64,000 bases of DNA from Anaerorhabdus sp036636695 (GTDB lineage Bacteria; Bacillota_I; Bacilli_A; Erysipelotrichales; Erysipelotrichaceae). The translations under genes and the position numbers were made by a program. Numbering within the stretch: the first letter of the stretch is position 1; every line of letters begins with the position of its first letter. The stretch lies in the NCBI RefSeq assembly GCF_036636695.1, contig NZ_JAVWNW010000001.1. One strand, given 5' to 3'. This document shows positions 24,880-34,218 of the stretch, in pieces. The notes under the pieces are model-generated. The model worked only from the letters and a program-made list of their open reading frames with translations, searched no databases and was not told the DNA's origin.

Positions 24880-25723
24880 TGCGTTAGTATTAGAGAACCT
24901 TAAAGTTTATTATGAGAATTTTTTTCTTACTATTGATTATTATGAAGTTAAAAGGGGATATGTTACTGGGTTAATTGGTAAAAATGGTGCTGGTAAAACA
25001 ACAATGATAAATGCTTTTCTAGAACTTATTCGTCGTAATCATGGGAAAATTGAGATTTTAGGAATGAATTTTGATGAAAATGATGTGGAAATAAAGGAAA
25101 GAATTGCTTATGTAAATGATCAATTCATCTATCCTTTATCACTTAATGCAGCAAGGTTAGGAAAAGAGTTGGGTTCATTTTATCGCAATTTTGATTACGA
25201 ATATTTTAAAAAATTGTGTAGTAAGTTTGATATTCCATTAGAAACTGATTTCAAGCACTTTTCGTTGGGTATGAAAACTAAAATTTCTATCTTATTTCCA
25301 TTAGCGTATCACCCTGAATTTATTATTTTAGATGAGCCAACAGCAAATCTTGATCCAGTTGCTCGTCATGAAATTTTAGAGCTTCTTTATGAAACAATGC
25401 AAGATGAAAATAATACTATTTTATTTTCAACACATATTACTTCTGATTTGGATAAAATTGCGGACATAATTACATTAATTGATAATGGAAATATAGAATT
25501 CACATTTAGTAAAGATGAATTACAAGATGAAGTACAACTTGTAACAATAACTGGAAGAATTCCTAATGAGATGAAAAAGTCGTTACGAGGAATCAAGAAA
25601 ACAGAGGATGGGTATACAGGGCTTTGCATCAATTCAACTAAATTCAAGAACTATGACAATATACATTTTAAGAAAGCAACAATTGAAGAAATTATGATCA
25701 CTTGGGAGATTCGACATGCATAA
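24869..25723 (+). CDS. ABC transporter ATPase (ABC-2 type, YtrB-like)
   Basis: ATPase of 284 residues. Walker A is 'GKNGAGKTT', the signature is degenerate ('FSLGMKTKI' in place of LSGGQ) and Walker B is 'FIILDEPTANLDP', followed by the H-loop 'FSTHITSDLD'. The degenerate signature is usual for this bacitracin/lantibiotic-type group. The C-terminal about 70 residues are the short extension of the family. It overlaps both neighbours, so regulator, ATPase and permease are one unit. Confidence 0.92.
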   Translation: MENNALVLENLKVYYENFFLTIDYYEVKRGYVTGLIGKNGAGKTTMINAFLELIRRNHGKIEILGMNFDENDVEIKERIAYVNDQFIYPLSLNAARLGKELGSFYRNFDYEYFKKLCSKFDIPLETDFKHFSLGMKTKISILFPLAYHPEFIILDEPTANLDPVARHEILELLYETMQDENNTILFSTHITSDLDKIADIITLIDNGNIEFTFSKDELQDEVQLVTITGRIPNEMKKSLRGIKKTEDGYTGLCINSTKFKNYDNIHFKKATIEEIMITWEIRHA

Positions 25724-27023
25724 ACTCTACGAGTATTGGGATAATCGTAGTAAATGGTTTGTTTATTGGTATTTTGTCCTTGAAATTATTTTCATCATCA
25801 TGGATCCTTCATTATTTATCGGCATTACTTTCTACTTTATTGCAGTTCCACTTATTTGTGAATCAACAAGAATCAATTTTGATTACAGTCGAACTTACTT
25901 AGTTGATATGTCATCTGTTAAGAAACTGTTACCAATAAAGAAGAATTCACTTAATAAGTATTATTTGATTTTTCCTTTGATACTTACAGTAATAACACTG
26001 TTATTACTTTTATCATCGCAAGTAATAAACAATTATTATAATTCTTTTTATCTAGATATTTATTTATGCGCACTTTTGTTTTTAGGTATTTATATATGCT
26101 TATTGATTTATGACTACTGTAAAAAGAAATCAACTTATTTATTTCAAAAAACAAAGGAAGCGTTTTATTTCACAGCTGTATGTAGTTTTGTTTTTACTGG
26201 GCTTATATTTAATTTAACGTCTGATGGGTATGTCCCCATTTATGGTGATATACATACTCGACTTTGGATAATCATTATCGCTTTTTTCGCTATGTTTTTC
26301 ATTACTCCTTTATCAGCAAAAGATAATGGGAATATTATTAAGGAACGTGAAAGTAAACAGAAAATAGATAAAAGTTTTAAAAGTATTGCACGTTTATCGC
26401 ATTATACCTATGCTAAGGGAAACTTTGAAGTTGTTCCATTTGCTACTATTGGTACAATTACAATGCAACTAATTATAAATAACTCATTTAGCCTTTTGGA
26501 AAATGCAGTTAATAGTAGTTTAATGATCATAGTAATCATTATTTCAGTTATGTTCTTAGCGGTTTCTTTAAATTATTCATTCAATCATCATTTTGCGGGC
26601 ATTACATATTTAAAATTGATACCTTGTTCAAAGAAAAAACTCTTTTATTCTGCCATATATTGTGGGATTAAAAATTATCTAGCTTTGATGGTAACTGTAT
26701 TTGTAATACTTTTTATCTTTATTTATTTTAGAAATATCAATTTTAGTATTTTTTCCGTCCTTAAAATGGGATATTTAGTAGAGTTAATATTATTGTCATA
26801 TATAACCATTTACATAGTAATTGTTGGATTTTCGAAGAATGATCAAACTTTTTATATAATAATGGGAATTTTCTTAGTTGTTTTACTAATGGTTATTATT
26901 GGTTACTATTTTAAAGCATTTAATCAATATTGGTATGTATTCGCAATAGGGGTTGTTCTGTTCATTTTGATGACCTATAAACGAATATTCACAAGTTATC
27001 TTAATTTTGCAAAACAAAATTGA
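25716..27023 (+). CDS. ABC-2-type multi-spanning permease
   Basis: Hydrophobic protein of 435 residues with about 10-12 predicted helices and a Lys/Ser-rich cytoplasmic loop near residues 205-230. It has no sharp signature, but its position directly after a YtrB-like ATPase, with an 8-bp overlap, makes it the membrane subunit of that exporter. The start at 25716 is ATG within the end of the ATPase gene. No terminator follows before the coiled-coil gene. Confidence 0.8.
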   Translation: MHKLYEYWDNRSKWFVYWYFVLEIIFIIMDPSLFIGITFYFIAVPLICESTRINFDYSRTYLVDMSSVKKLLPIKKNSLNKYYLIFPLILTVITLLLLLSSQVINNYYNSFYLDIYLCALLFLGIYICLLIYDYCKKKSTYLFQKTKEAFYFTAVCSFVFTGLIFNLTSDGYVPIYGDIHTRLWIIIIAFFAMFFITPLSAKDNGNIIKERESKQKIDKSFKSIARLSHYTYAKGNFEVVPFATIGTITMQLIINNSFSLLENAVNSSLMIIVIIISVMFLAVSLNYSFNHHFAGITYLKLIPCSKKKLFYSAIYCGIKNYLALMVTVFVILFIFIYFRNINFSIFSVLKMGYLVELILLSYITIYIVIVGFSKNDQTFYIIMGIFLVVLLMVIIGYYFKAFNQYWYVFAIGVVLFILMTYKRIFTSYLNFAKQN

Positions 27024-27042
27024 TGTAAATTACCAGTTGTTG

Positions 27043-27071
27043 TTGAGAAAAATGCAGTTTTGGGTTAATAT
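27043..27071 (+). promoter_or_regulatory. Promoter of the giant coiled-coil gene
   Basis: TTGAGA (27043-27048), exactly 17 bp, TAATAT (27066-27071), 36 bp before the start codon. Confidence 0.6.
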
Positions 27072-27107
27072 TTATGATATATGACTACATGACTGAGGGG
27101 TACTTTT

Positions 27108-30100
27108 ATGGCTAAATTTAATTTTTTCAAAGGTTCCAATAAACTGGACAATTTAGAACCGAGTGAAATCCAACAACAAATTGATGATAAGAAAGAGGCT
27201 GTCAGCAAACTTGAAGAAGAAATCATAAAAACAGATGATTTTTTAAATGGTGTTTCTGATGCTTATCAAGATGACCTTGATGAAAGAAAAGAAAATTTGC
27301 AAGAAATAACAAATCGTGCCAATCATGATGTAGAAGAGTTAAAAGTTAAAAAAGAAACATTGGCTAAGAAACGTCAGGCTGTTATTGAAAAAAACGATAA
27401 AGAAAGTAGAAAAACCACAAAAGTTATAGCGGAAATTAAAGAAGGTCATGATACTAAGAAATCCGAAATTGCTAAGGAGTTTGAACAAAATCAAAGTCAT
27501 GTCAAAAACAACACAGATAAGTTTAAACTTGCGCAAGATAAAAAATTTATTTCTTCACGCAATGAATTAATTGAAGAGGTAAATAAGCAAAAAGAAACAT
27601 TAACATCCAAATCAATGAAAAATTTGGAGAATCAAAAACGGGAAGTTGAAAAACTACGTGCTAGTATTGAACAACTTGAAGCAAAACAACAATCTGAGAT
27701 TAATATTCTAAAAGAAAAGTTAGCGAAAGAACTCGAAGTAGAAAAAATTACTCATGATGCATATGTAGTAGAGGTTAATAATTTAAAAGCTTCACAACAA
27801 GTTATTTTAGAAAATAAACGTGCTGAAGTTGAATCAAAATTGAATCAATGGAAATCAGATTATAATCAATATGCTGCAACAAACAGAGATTTCATTGAAC
27901 GTAAAAAGGCAGAACTAGCATTATTACAAGAACGTGAAAGTTCACTTAAAGAAACATTAAGACAAAAACAAAAGAATGTAGAGATTGAACGTAATAATTT
28001 TGAAAAAGACCATAAACTCCGTGTTGATGAGTTAACAAAACAAGTTGATAGTCTCAATCAAAAAATACAAACGGCTCAAAAAGATTATGAAGTCGAAAGT
28101 GCATTGTATGAAAAAGAAGTAGCGGCATTCCAAGGTGCACAATTAGAAGAAAAGAATCATATTGATGCTTTGGTTGCGGCACTTGCACAAGAACTTGAAG
28201 ACTATAAGAAAAATATGTCTGATGAGAGTATTAAATTAGATGCTCATTTTAAGGAAGAATGTAATTCTATTATTGAGTTTTATCGTGATTTATTAAATAA
28301 AGAAGAAATTAAGCATAAGAATGCAATTGCTGCCCTTGAAGCGGATATGCAACGTGATGAACAAGCATTCATGATTGATAAGAAGGCTTTAGAGGACAAA
28401 AAACTATTATTAGATAATAACTTTATCGAAACAACAACAAGTATCAAAGAAAAACTATTAAAATGTAATGAACTTATGAAATCAAGTGAATTAGAACATA
28501 AGTCTTTACTCATTAGTTTACAAAAAGAGTTTGAAGCTAATCAATTAAAATACGAAGAAAATCTACTTGCGAAACAACAAGAATACGAAGCACGCAAACT
28601 TGAAATTGAAGCAGAAGTTAAGAAAGCTAATGATGAAGTAAAAGAACAACTTCGTAGACTTGATGAAGCTAATTCAGAAGTTTCTAAGCAAGTTTCAGCA
28701 TCTGAGTCTGCATTAAATAGTCTTAAAGGAGAATTCAATCAAATTGTTAGTGAGAAACAGGTTGAATTAGATAAGTTAGCAATTAAATTAACAAATCTAA
28801 ATGAAACGTTAATTGATATCCAAGCTAAACGTCGTGATGAAAAAAGCAGACACGAATCAAAAATGCGTGATTTTACAACTATGCGCCAAGATTCAGTGGC
28901 AGATCATCGTAATAAAATTGATGAAATTAAAAAAGTATATGATGAAAAAACAAAACAGTTTGAAGAAGAATTTGTAATCAAGAAAAAAGAAGTAGAAGAT
29001 AAACATCAAGAAGATTTAGTTGAATTGGAGAATATTAATAAAGCAAAAATAGCTGAACTTGAAAACCAAAGAGCTGAATTAACTCTTCAATTTGAAAAAG
29101 AAAAAGGTGTTTATGAAACTAAAATTCATGAACTCGAAGCAGAACATCTCAACCAAGTACAAAATGAGAATGCACGCTTGCAAGAGGCAAATACTAGCTT
29201 TGATGCTCAAAAGCAAAATCAAAAAGCGCAACTTGAACAAACTAAAGAAAAATTCAATGGTATCCTAGCAGAATTAAGAACAAAGATTGATAATCAAGTA
29301 ATTCTTTTAAAGGATCAAGAAACTAACTACAAAAAAGATGTAACTATAAAAATCCAAAAAGCTCGTGAAGAAGTTAGTCGTTTGAAAAATGAAGAAGCCA
29401 TAATGGTTGAACGAATTTCTGAAATTCAAAATAAATTTGATAAAGATAAAAATGAATTAATTAAATCAACTTCACGTTATTTAGATGAACATCTTGAAAA
29501 AGTCGGTGAACTGGAATCACATATTGCTAGTAAGCGTTCAGAAATTGATGCAGCAAATGGTAGTTTACGTGATTTAATTAATTACTATCTAGAATGTGAA
29601 GAAGAAGAAAAACTTAAGTTAGAGAATTTAAAATCAGTTTTTGTAAATGAACAACTTGATCAAAATAGAGAAATTGAAGCAAGTATTGCAAAATTAGAAG
29701 ACCAAAAGAAATCCCAACTGGATGTTATTCGTTCGCGTTTTGAAACAGAGAGAAAACGAATTACACAACAATTGGATGCAGAAATACAACGCTATCAAAC
29801 ACGCATTGAAGAAGAAAAAGTTGCGATTCTTATCGAACAAGCAAAACTTGATGAAGACTATGCAAAGAAAATCGAAGAAAATAATGGTGTAATTGAAGCA
29901 ATCAAGAAACAAATAAAACAATTGCAAAATGATGCAATTGCTGAGGAAAATCGCTTTAAAAATGAATTGATTCGTTTAGAAAAATCACACGAATTTGATC
30001 GTGGACAACTTCAGTATGAGCTAGAATTAAAGAATGCAAATAATGAAAAATATCTCGATGATTTAAGAATTGCATTCGAGCAAGAACAAAATGAAATTAA

Positions 30101-32018
30101 TTTAGAAAAAACTCGTTTAGCAAATGCTATTGAACTTAAACAAAAGGCTTTAGATGATAAAAAAGCAATGTTTGATGACTTCTTTACTAAATTCCAAGAA
30201 GAAGAGAATTCAAGAAAGTCAGATCGTGAGTATGAAATATTCCAATATGAAAAGAATATTGATGAACTTCAAAAACATATTGAAGAATTAAATGCTGAAT
30301 TTGAACAAACTAAACAAGAAAATCAAGCTAAATTAGATGAGGTCTATCGCCAGCAAAAACTTGTTAAAGATGAATATGATGCGTTAATTACAAATCGCAG
30401 TGATACTTTCAACATTGCGGTAGAGCGTGTTAAAGCAGATCACGAAAAAGAAGTTACTGACTATGTATCTCAATGTGATGCACAACAAGCTGAGTTTAAA
30501 ATTCAAAATGAAAATATTTTACGCTCTTATCAACAAGATTTTGATGAGTACAAACAAAGCTTGATGAAAGAACTTGATGAAAAGCGTGAAGATATCGCCA
30601 AGAGAATTAGTGAAGAAGAAAATAAACTCACTGAAGAAAAAGCTAGATTTGAATCTTATATTAATGAATTACGTCTAGAAGAAGATAAACGCGTTATTCA
30701 AAGAAACGAAGAACGTGAAAGACTTAACACTTATTGGGAAAATACAATTCAAGGCATTAAAGACAGAATTAGTACAACCGTAAATGCATTCATGATTGAA
30801 AAGGATAAGTTAAATCTTGAAAATGAAGAACGAATCAAATCAATCATGGAAGAAAAAATGAATCTTGAAAGTGATGAAAAGCGTATAATCTTAAATATGC
30901 AAGAATTAGAGAATGCTTTTGCACAAAAGAAACGTGAAGCTGAAGAGAAAGCCCGTCAATACGAGGAAGAATGTTACATTAAAATTGCCGACATTGAACG
31001 TGTTATCCGTCAAAAAGAAGAAAAAATTAATGCTTATCGTGATGAAATTAAGGCAGAGGTACTACGTGCTATTGAAGAACGTAAAAATGAAGAAAAGCGT
31101 CTCAATGACATGGTGTTGAATAAAGAACAATTGCTTGCTGAAGAAAAAGAAAAGATTATGACTGTTATTCAAAAGCAACAAAAAATCTTTGAAAAGCTTG
31201 CAGCTAAAAAACGTGCAGCAATGGAAGAAGAAATTCTTAGAAACAACAAAGTGCTTGAACGTGAATTAAGAAGAATTGAAGCTGACAAAGAAAAAGCAGG
31301 TGAAGAATTCTCATTGTCATTAGAAGAACTTAACCGTATGATTATTGAAAAGGAAAGAAATTATGAAGAATTAATCGCACAACAAAAAGCGAGAAATGAA
31401 ACATATATTGAAGAATTCCGTAAAACACTTCAACAAAATCATGAAAGAGAAGCAGAAGATGACCGTCATGGTGATGACTTAGCTAATAAGATTAAAGATG
31501 AATTACTCATGAATGAACAAGAAGTTATTGTAAACAGTAATAATGAACTTTCAGCAATGAAAAATGCTCATCTAGATGTTATTTCAAAACTACAAGCAAA
31601 TAACAATCAAATTGAAATTCGTTTGAATTCGCTAAGAAATCAATATGAACAATTGACTAATGAATACGAAAGTGATGAAGATTCACAAAAACACAAAGAA
31701 TTCTTTACACAATTTGAAAGAATGATACAAGAACGTCGTGATTTACTCGTTGATCTTGAAAATCAAGAAAACGAATTGCGTGCTAATAAGCTAGAACAGT
31801 TTACAGAGCAAAATGATTTGTATAACCAAATGATTGAAGAACATCAAAATCGTATTTTGGACATCGAAAATAGTATTTATCTTGAACAAAAGAAATTAAC
31901 TGACTTTGAAGAAGATATTAGTAGACGTCGTCGCGAACAAAAAGAAATGGAAATTGATGCAAGAAACTTATTTACAAAGAAACTAGATTATTTAAAACAA
32001 AAGATGTTTGATAATTAG
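27108..32018 (+). CDS. Giant (1636-residue) coiled-coil protein of unknown function
   Basis: Cytoplasmic by appearance: no signal peptide and no membrane segment. From about residue 20 to the end it is nearly uninterrupted charged heptad-like sequence rich in Glu, Lys, Gln, Asn and Leu. On reading the whole protein I find one proline (residue 18), two Trp and five Cys. There is no Walker A, ABC signature or hinge, so it is not an SMC or SbcC ATPase. If one continuous helix, it would reach about 240 nm (0.15 nm per residue). Arg is often encoded by CGT, as in tig and lon, suggesting high expression. GAGGGG precedes the ATG. A structural, polar-scaffold or nucleoid role is speculation; Gram-positive filament proteins such as Scy/FilP are only analogies. 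Confidence 0.85.
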   Translation: MAKFNFFKGSNKLDNLEPSEIQQQIDDKKEAVSKLEEEIIKTDDFLNGVSDAYQDDLDERKENLQEITNRANHDVEELKVKKETLAKKRQAVIEKNDKESRKTTKVIAEIKEGHDTKKSEIAKEFEQNQSHVKNNTDKFKLAQDKKFISSRNELIEEVNKQKETLTSKSMKNLENQKREVEKLRASIEQLEAKQQSEINILKEKLAKELEVEKITHDAYVVEVNNLKASQQVILENKRAEVESKLNQWKSDYNQYAATNRDFIERKKAELALLQERESSLKETLRQKQKNVEIERNNFEKDHKLRVDELTKQVDSLNQKIQTAQKDYEVESALYEKEVAAFQGAQLEEKNHIDALVAALAQELEDYKKNMSDESIKLDAHFKEECNSIIEFYRDLLNKEEIKHKNAIAALEADMQRDEQAFMIDKKALEDKKLLLDNNFIETTTSIKEKLLKCNELMKSSELEHKSLLISLQKEFEANQLKYEENLLAKQQEYEARKLEIEAEVKKANDEVKEQLRRLDEANSEVSKQVSASESALNSLKGEFNQIVSEKQVELDKLAIKLTNLNETLIDIQAKRRDEKSRHESKMRDFTTMRQDSVADHRNKIDEIKKVYDEKTKQFEEEFVIKKKEVEDKHQEDLVELENINKAKIAELENQRAELTLQFEKEKGVYETKIHELEAEHLNQVQNENARLQEANTSFDAQKQNQKAQLEQTKEKFNGILAELRTKIDNQVILLKDQETNYKKDVTIKIQKAREEVSRLKNEEAIMVERISEIQNKFDKDKNELIKSTSRYLDEHLEKVGELESHIASKRSEIDAANGSLRDLINYYLECEEEEKLKLENLKSVFVNEQLDQNREIEASIAKLEDQKKSQLDVIRSRFETERKRITQQLDAEIQRYQTRIEEEKVAILIEQAKLDEDYAKKIEENNGVIEAIKKQIKQLQNDAIAEENRFKNELIRLEKSHEFDRGQLQYELELKNANNEKYLDDLRIAFEQEQNEINLEKTRLANAIELKQKALDDKKAMFDDFFTKFQEEENSRKSDREYEIFQYEKNIDELQKHIEELNAEFEQTKQENQAKLDEVYRQQKLVKDEYDALITNRSDTFNIAVERVKADHEKEVTDYVSQCDAQQAEFKIQNENILRSYQQDFDEYKQSLMKELDEKREDIAKRISEEENKLTEEKARFESYINELRLEEDKRVIQRNEERERLNTYWENTIQGIKDRISTTVNAFMIEKDKLNLENEERIKSIMEEKMNLESDEKRIILNMQELENAFAQKKREAEEKARQYEEECYIKIADIERVIRQKEEKINAYRDEIKAEVLRAIEERKNEEKRLNDMVLNKEQLLAEEKEKIMTVIQKQQKIFEKLAAKKRAAMEEEILRNNKVLERELRRIEADKEKAGEEFSLSLEELNRMIIEKERNYEELIAQQKARNETYIEEFRKTLQQNHEREAEDDRHGDDLANKIKDELLMNEQEVIVNSNNELSAMKNAHLDVISKLQANNNQIEIRLNSLRNQYEQLTNEYESDEDSQKHKEFFTQFERMIQERRDLLVDLENQENELRANKLEQFTEQNDLYNQMIEEHQNRILDIENSIYLEQKKLTDFEEDISRRRREQKEMEIDARNLFTKKLDYLKQKMFDN

Positions 32019-32022
32019 TGAA

Positions 32023-32055
32023 TAAACCTTCAACAATTGTTGGAGGTTTATTTTA
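32023..32055 (+). terminator. Intrinsic terminator after the coiled-coil gene
   Basis: TAAACCTTCAAC and GTTGGAGGTTTA pair with one G-U around a short loop, followed by TTTTA. It ends only 12 bases before the next start codon, leaving no room for a separate promoter there. Confidence 0.85.
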
Positions 32056-32067
32056 GGAAGGCTGACT

Positions 32068-32781
32068 ATGAGTAATTATTATGATGAAATACTTGATAAA
32101 ATATTGGAACTCATCAAAGATGAAAGATTAGATGAGGCACAAGCATTAGTCTTAGCTGAATTGAATATGCCATATATTCCCATAGAATTTGAGAAGAAAT
32201 TAAAAGAAGCTAAGGTCATTATTAAAGAACAACGGAATGATACAAAAACAACAGAATTAGAAATTGAGCAAATTGAAAGTTATTTATATGGCAATGATGA
32301 ACAACAATTAATAGCGGTAAATCAATTAAATAAGATGAATCTTAGAGCTCACCTTGATTTATGCAAAGAATACTTATTAAGTAAGCCTAGTCATGCAGCA
32401 GCGGCTTTATTGATTGATTCTTGCATTGAACAGGCGATTGATGAGGAATTCGTTTTTACGAAAGATGATGTGGAATATTCATTCAATCCTCGTGATTTAG
32501 AAAGACCTTTCGATAGTGGTGGTTTTCATGTTGCGGTTGAATATCTAAGTAATTGGTTTGAGAGTAGTGATCCATCATTCTTTGAATTATGCAGTCAACA
32601 ATTAATTCACGATACTTTTAATTTTCTACCCTTGTCTTATGATGAGGATGAAGGATATGATTTAGCTCTTCATGTCGCAAAGGTTGTATTTGGATTAATG
32701 AATCGTGGAAATGAGTGGAATGAGTTCTTGAAAAGTGCCAAAAGAAACGAATTACAAGTCGAAAAAACACGATTATCTTAG
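32068..32781 (+). CDS. Acidic helical protein, possibly DUF3196/TPR-like
   Basis: Soluble protein of 237 residues, predicted all-helical and acidic, with repeat-like segments such as 'ILELIKDERLDEAQALVLAEL' in part and 'RAHLDLCKEYLLSKPSHAAAALLIDSC' in part, compatible with TPR-type repeats. It resembles proteins of the DUF3196 type from Mollicutes and relatives, a tentative recollection. GGAAGG precedes the ATG. Its only upstream sequence is the terminator of the coiled-coil gene, so it may depend on read-through and act with that protein. The tig promoter begins 70 bp downstream. Confidence 0.68.
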   Translation: MSNYYDEILDKILELIKDERLDEAQALVLAELNMPYIPIEFEKKLKEAKVIIKEQRNDTKTTELEIEQIESYLYGNDEQQLIAVNQLNKMNLRAHLDLCKEYLLSKPSHAAAALLIDSCIEQAIDEEFVFTKDDVEYSFNPRDLERPFDSGGFHVAVEYLSNWFESSDPSFFELCSQQLIHDTFNFLPLSYDEDEGYDLALHVAKVVFGLMNRGNEWNEFLKSAKRNELQVEKTRLS

Positions 32782-32850
32782 GAAAATATGGGGTTTTTGT
32801 GTGAAATTTGTAAAAATGTTTCAAAAAGAGCATAAAACTTTTCAAGTTGT

Positions 32851-32878
32851 TTGAAATTAGTCATAATTTTGTTATAAT
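32851..32878 (+). promoter_or_regulatory. Promoter of tig
   Basis: TTGAAA (32851-32856), a 16-bp spacer and extended -10 TGT-TATAAT (32873-32878), 30 bp before the start codon. Near-consensus, as expected for an abundant chaperone. Confidence 0.75.
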
Positions 32879-32908
32879 AATTAGGCTGAACATTAGGAGG
32901 AAAAGAGA

Positions 32909-34180
32909 ATGTCAACGTGGAATATAATCGAAAAATCTAAAGGAGAAATGAAAGTTACTTTAGAAGGACAAGACTGGAAAGATGCCCAAGCTAAAGCTTT
33001 TGATAAACTAGCTAAGAATGTAGAATTACCTGGATTTAGAAAAGGTCATGCACCTAAAAATCTTGTTGAAAAAAATGTATCAAAAAACAATGTAATGATT
33101 GAAGCAATTGAAAGTGTTGCGAATAGTTATCTTCAAGCAGGGCTTAAAGAACATGACTTATGGCCTGTTGCTCGTCCTGAATTAGCTATTGATTCAATGG
33201 ATGAAGAAAAAGCAGAAATCAAGTTTATTATCGTTATTAAACCTGAAGTAACACTTGGTGAATACAAAGGATTGGAATACAAAGTTGCAGAAACAGAAAT
33301 CAGTGATGATGAAGTGAATGCAGAATTAAATCGTTTACGCGAAAACTATTCTGAAGTTGTAACTAAAGAAGGTACAGTTGAAAATGGTGATACAGCGGTA
33401 ATTGATTTTGAAGGTTTCAAAGATGGTGTTGCATTTGAAGGTGGAAAAGCTGAAGGACATAGTCTTGAAATTGGTTCTGGTAGCTTTATTCCTGGATTTG
33501 AAGAACAACTAATCGGTGCTGCAGCTGGTGAAGAGAAAGAAGTTAATGTTACTTTCCCTGAAAATTACCATGCGGCAGAATTAGCTGGTGCACCAGTAGT
33601 ATTTAAAGTAAAAGTTCATGAAGTTAGCACAAAACAACTTCCTGAATTAAATGATGAATTTGCTAAAGATGTTAATGCTCCTGATGTTGAAACATTAGAA
33701 GACTTGAAAAACTTAATTAAAAAAGACTTAGGGGAACATAAAAAAGTTGATGCTGAAAACAACGCAATGAATGACTTAGTAACTAAAGTTGTTGATGGTG
33801 CTTCAGTAGATATTCCACAAGAAATGATTAATGATGAAACTGATCAATTAGTAAATGATTTTGCTAATCGTTTGCAACAACAAGGATTCTCATTACAACA
33901 ATTTATGCAAATGACAGGTCAAACAATTGAACAAATTCGTGAGCAAATGGGGAAAGATGCTGAAAACAAAGTAAAATTGCGCTTAGTTCTTGATGCTATT
34001 GCTAAAGCTGAAAATCTAGAAGCAACGGAAGATGATATTGAAAAAGAATACCAAACAATTGCTGACCAATACACAATGGAATTAGCAAAAGTGAAGGAAT
34101 TAATTCAACCATATCAATTGGCTGATGATATCAAACTTCGTAAAGCTTATGATTTAATTAAAGATTCAGCAAGTAAATAA
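32909..34180 (+). CDS. tig: Trigger factor (ribosome-bound chaperone, PPIase)
   Basis: Binds at the ribosomal exit tunnel and shields nascent chains. In 423 residues the ribosome-binding domain carries the 'GFRKG' signature at 42-46, an FKBP-type PPIase domain spans about 150-240 ('GDTAVIDFEGFKDG', 'GSGSFIPGFEEQLIG'), and a helical chaperone domain fills the rest. The length is typical. GGAGG precedes the ATG and a near-consensus promoter lies upstream. lon follows after a small terminator, a common tig-lon neighbourhood of proteostasis genes. Confidence 0.97.
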   Translation: MSTWNIIEKSKGEMKVTLEGQDWKDAQAKAFDKLAKNVELPGFRKGHAPKNLVEKNVSKNNVMIEAIESVANSYLQAGLKEHDLWPVARPELAIDSMDEEKAEIKFIIVIKPEVTLGEYKGLEYKVAETEISDDEVNAELNRLRENYSEVVTKEGTVENGDTAVIDFEGFKDGVAFEGGKAEGHSLEIGSGSFIPGFEEQLIGAAAGEEKEVNVTFPENYHAAELAGAPVVFKVKVHEVSTKQLPELNDEFAKDVNAPDVETLEDLKNLIKKDLGEHKKVDAENNAMNDLVTKVVDGASVDIPQEMINDETDQLVNDFANRLQQQGFSLQQFMQMTGQTIEQIREQMGKDAENKVKLRLVLDAIAKAENLEATEDDIEKEYQTIADQYTMELAKVKELIQPYQLADDIKLRKAYDLIKDSASK

Positions 34181-34201
34181 GACGCATAGCGTCTTATTTT
34201 G
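34178..34201 (+). terminator. Short intrinsic terminator between tig and lon
   Basis: TAAGACGC and GCGTCTTA pair perfectly around a 3-base loop, followed by TTTTG. Only four T follow, so it may reduce rather than stop transcription into lon. Confidence 0.7.
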
Positions 34202-34218
34202 TCATATGGAGGTATGTT

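Noticed and set aside
25702..25902. 66-residue frame at the start of the ABC-2 permease
   Set aside because: Out-of-frame shadow of the permease gene with no ribosome site of its own.
30913..31119. 68-residue frame on the plus strand inside the coiled-coil gene
   Set aside because: Lys-rich shadow of the long frame; no ribosome site or recognisable domain.
27108..32018. Coiled-coil protein as an SMC/SbcC/MukB ATPase
   Set aside because: No Walker A near the N-terminus, no ABC signature or Walker B near the C-terminus, and no hinge.
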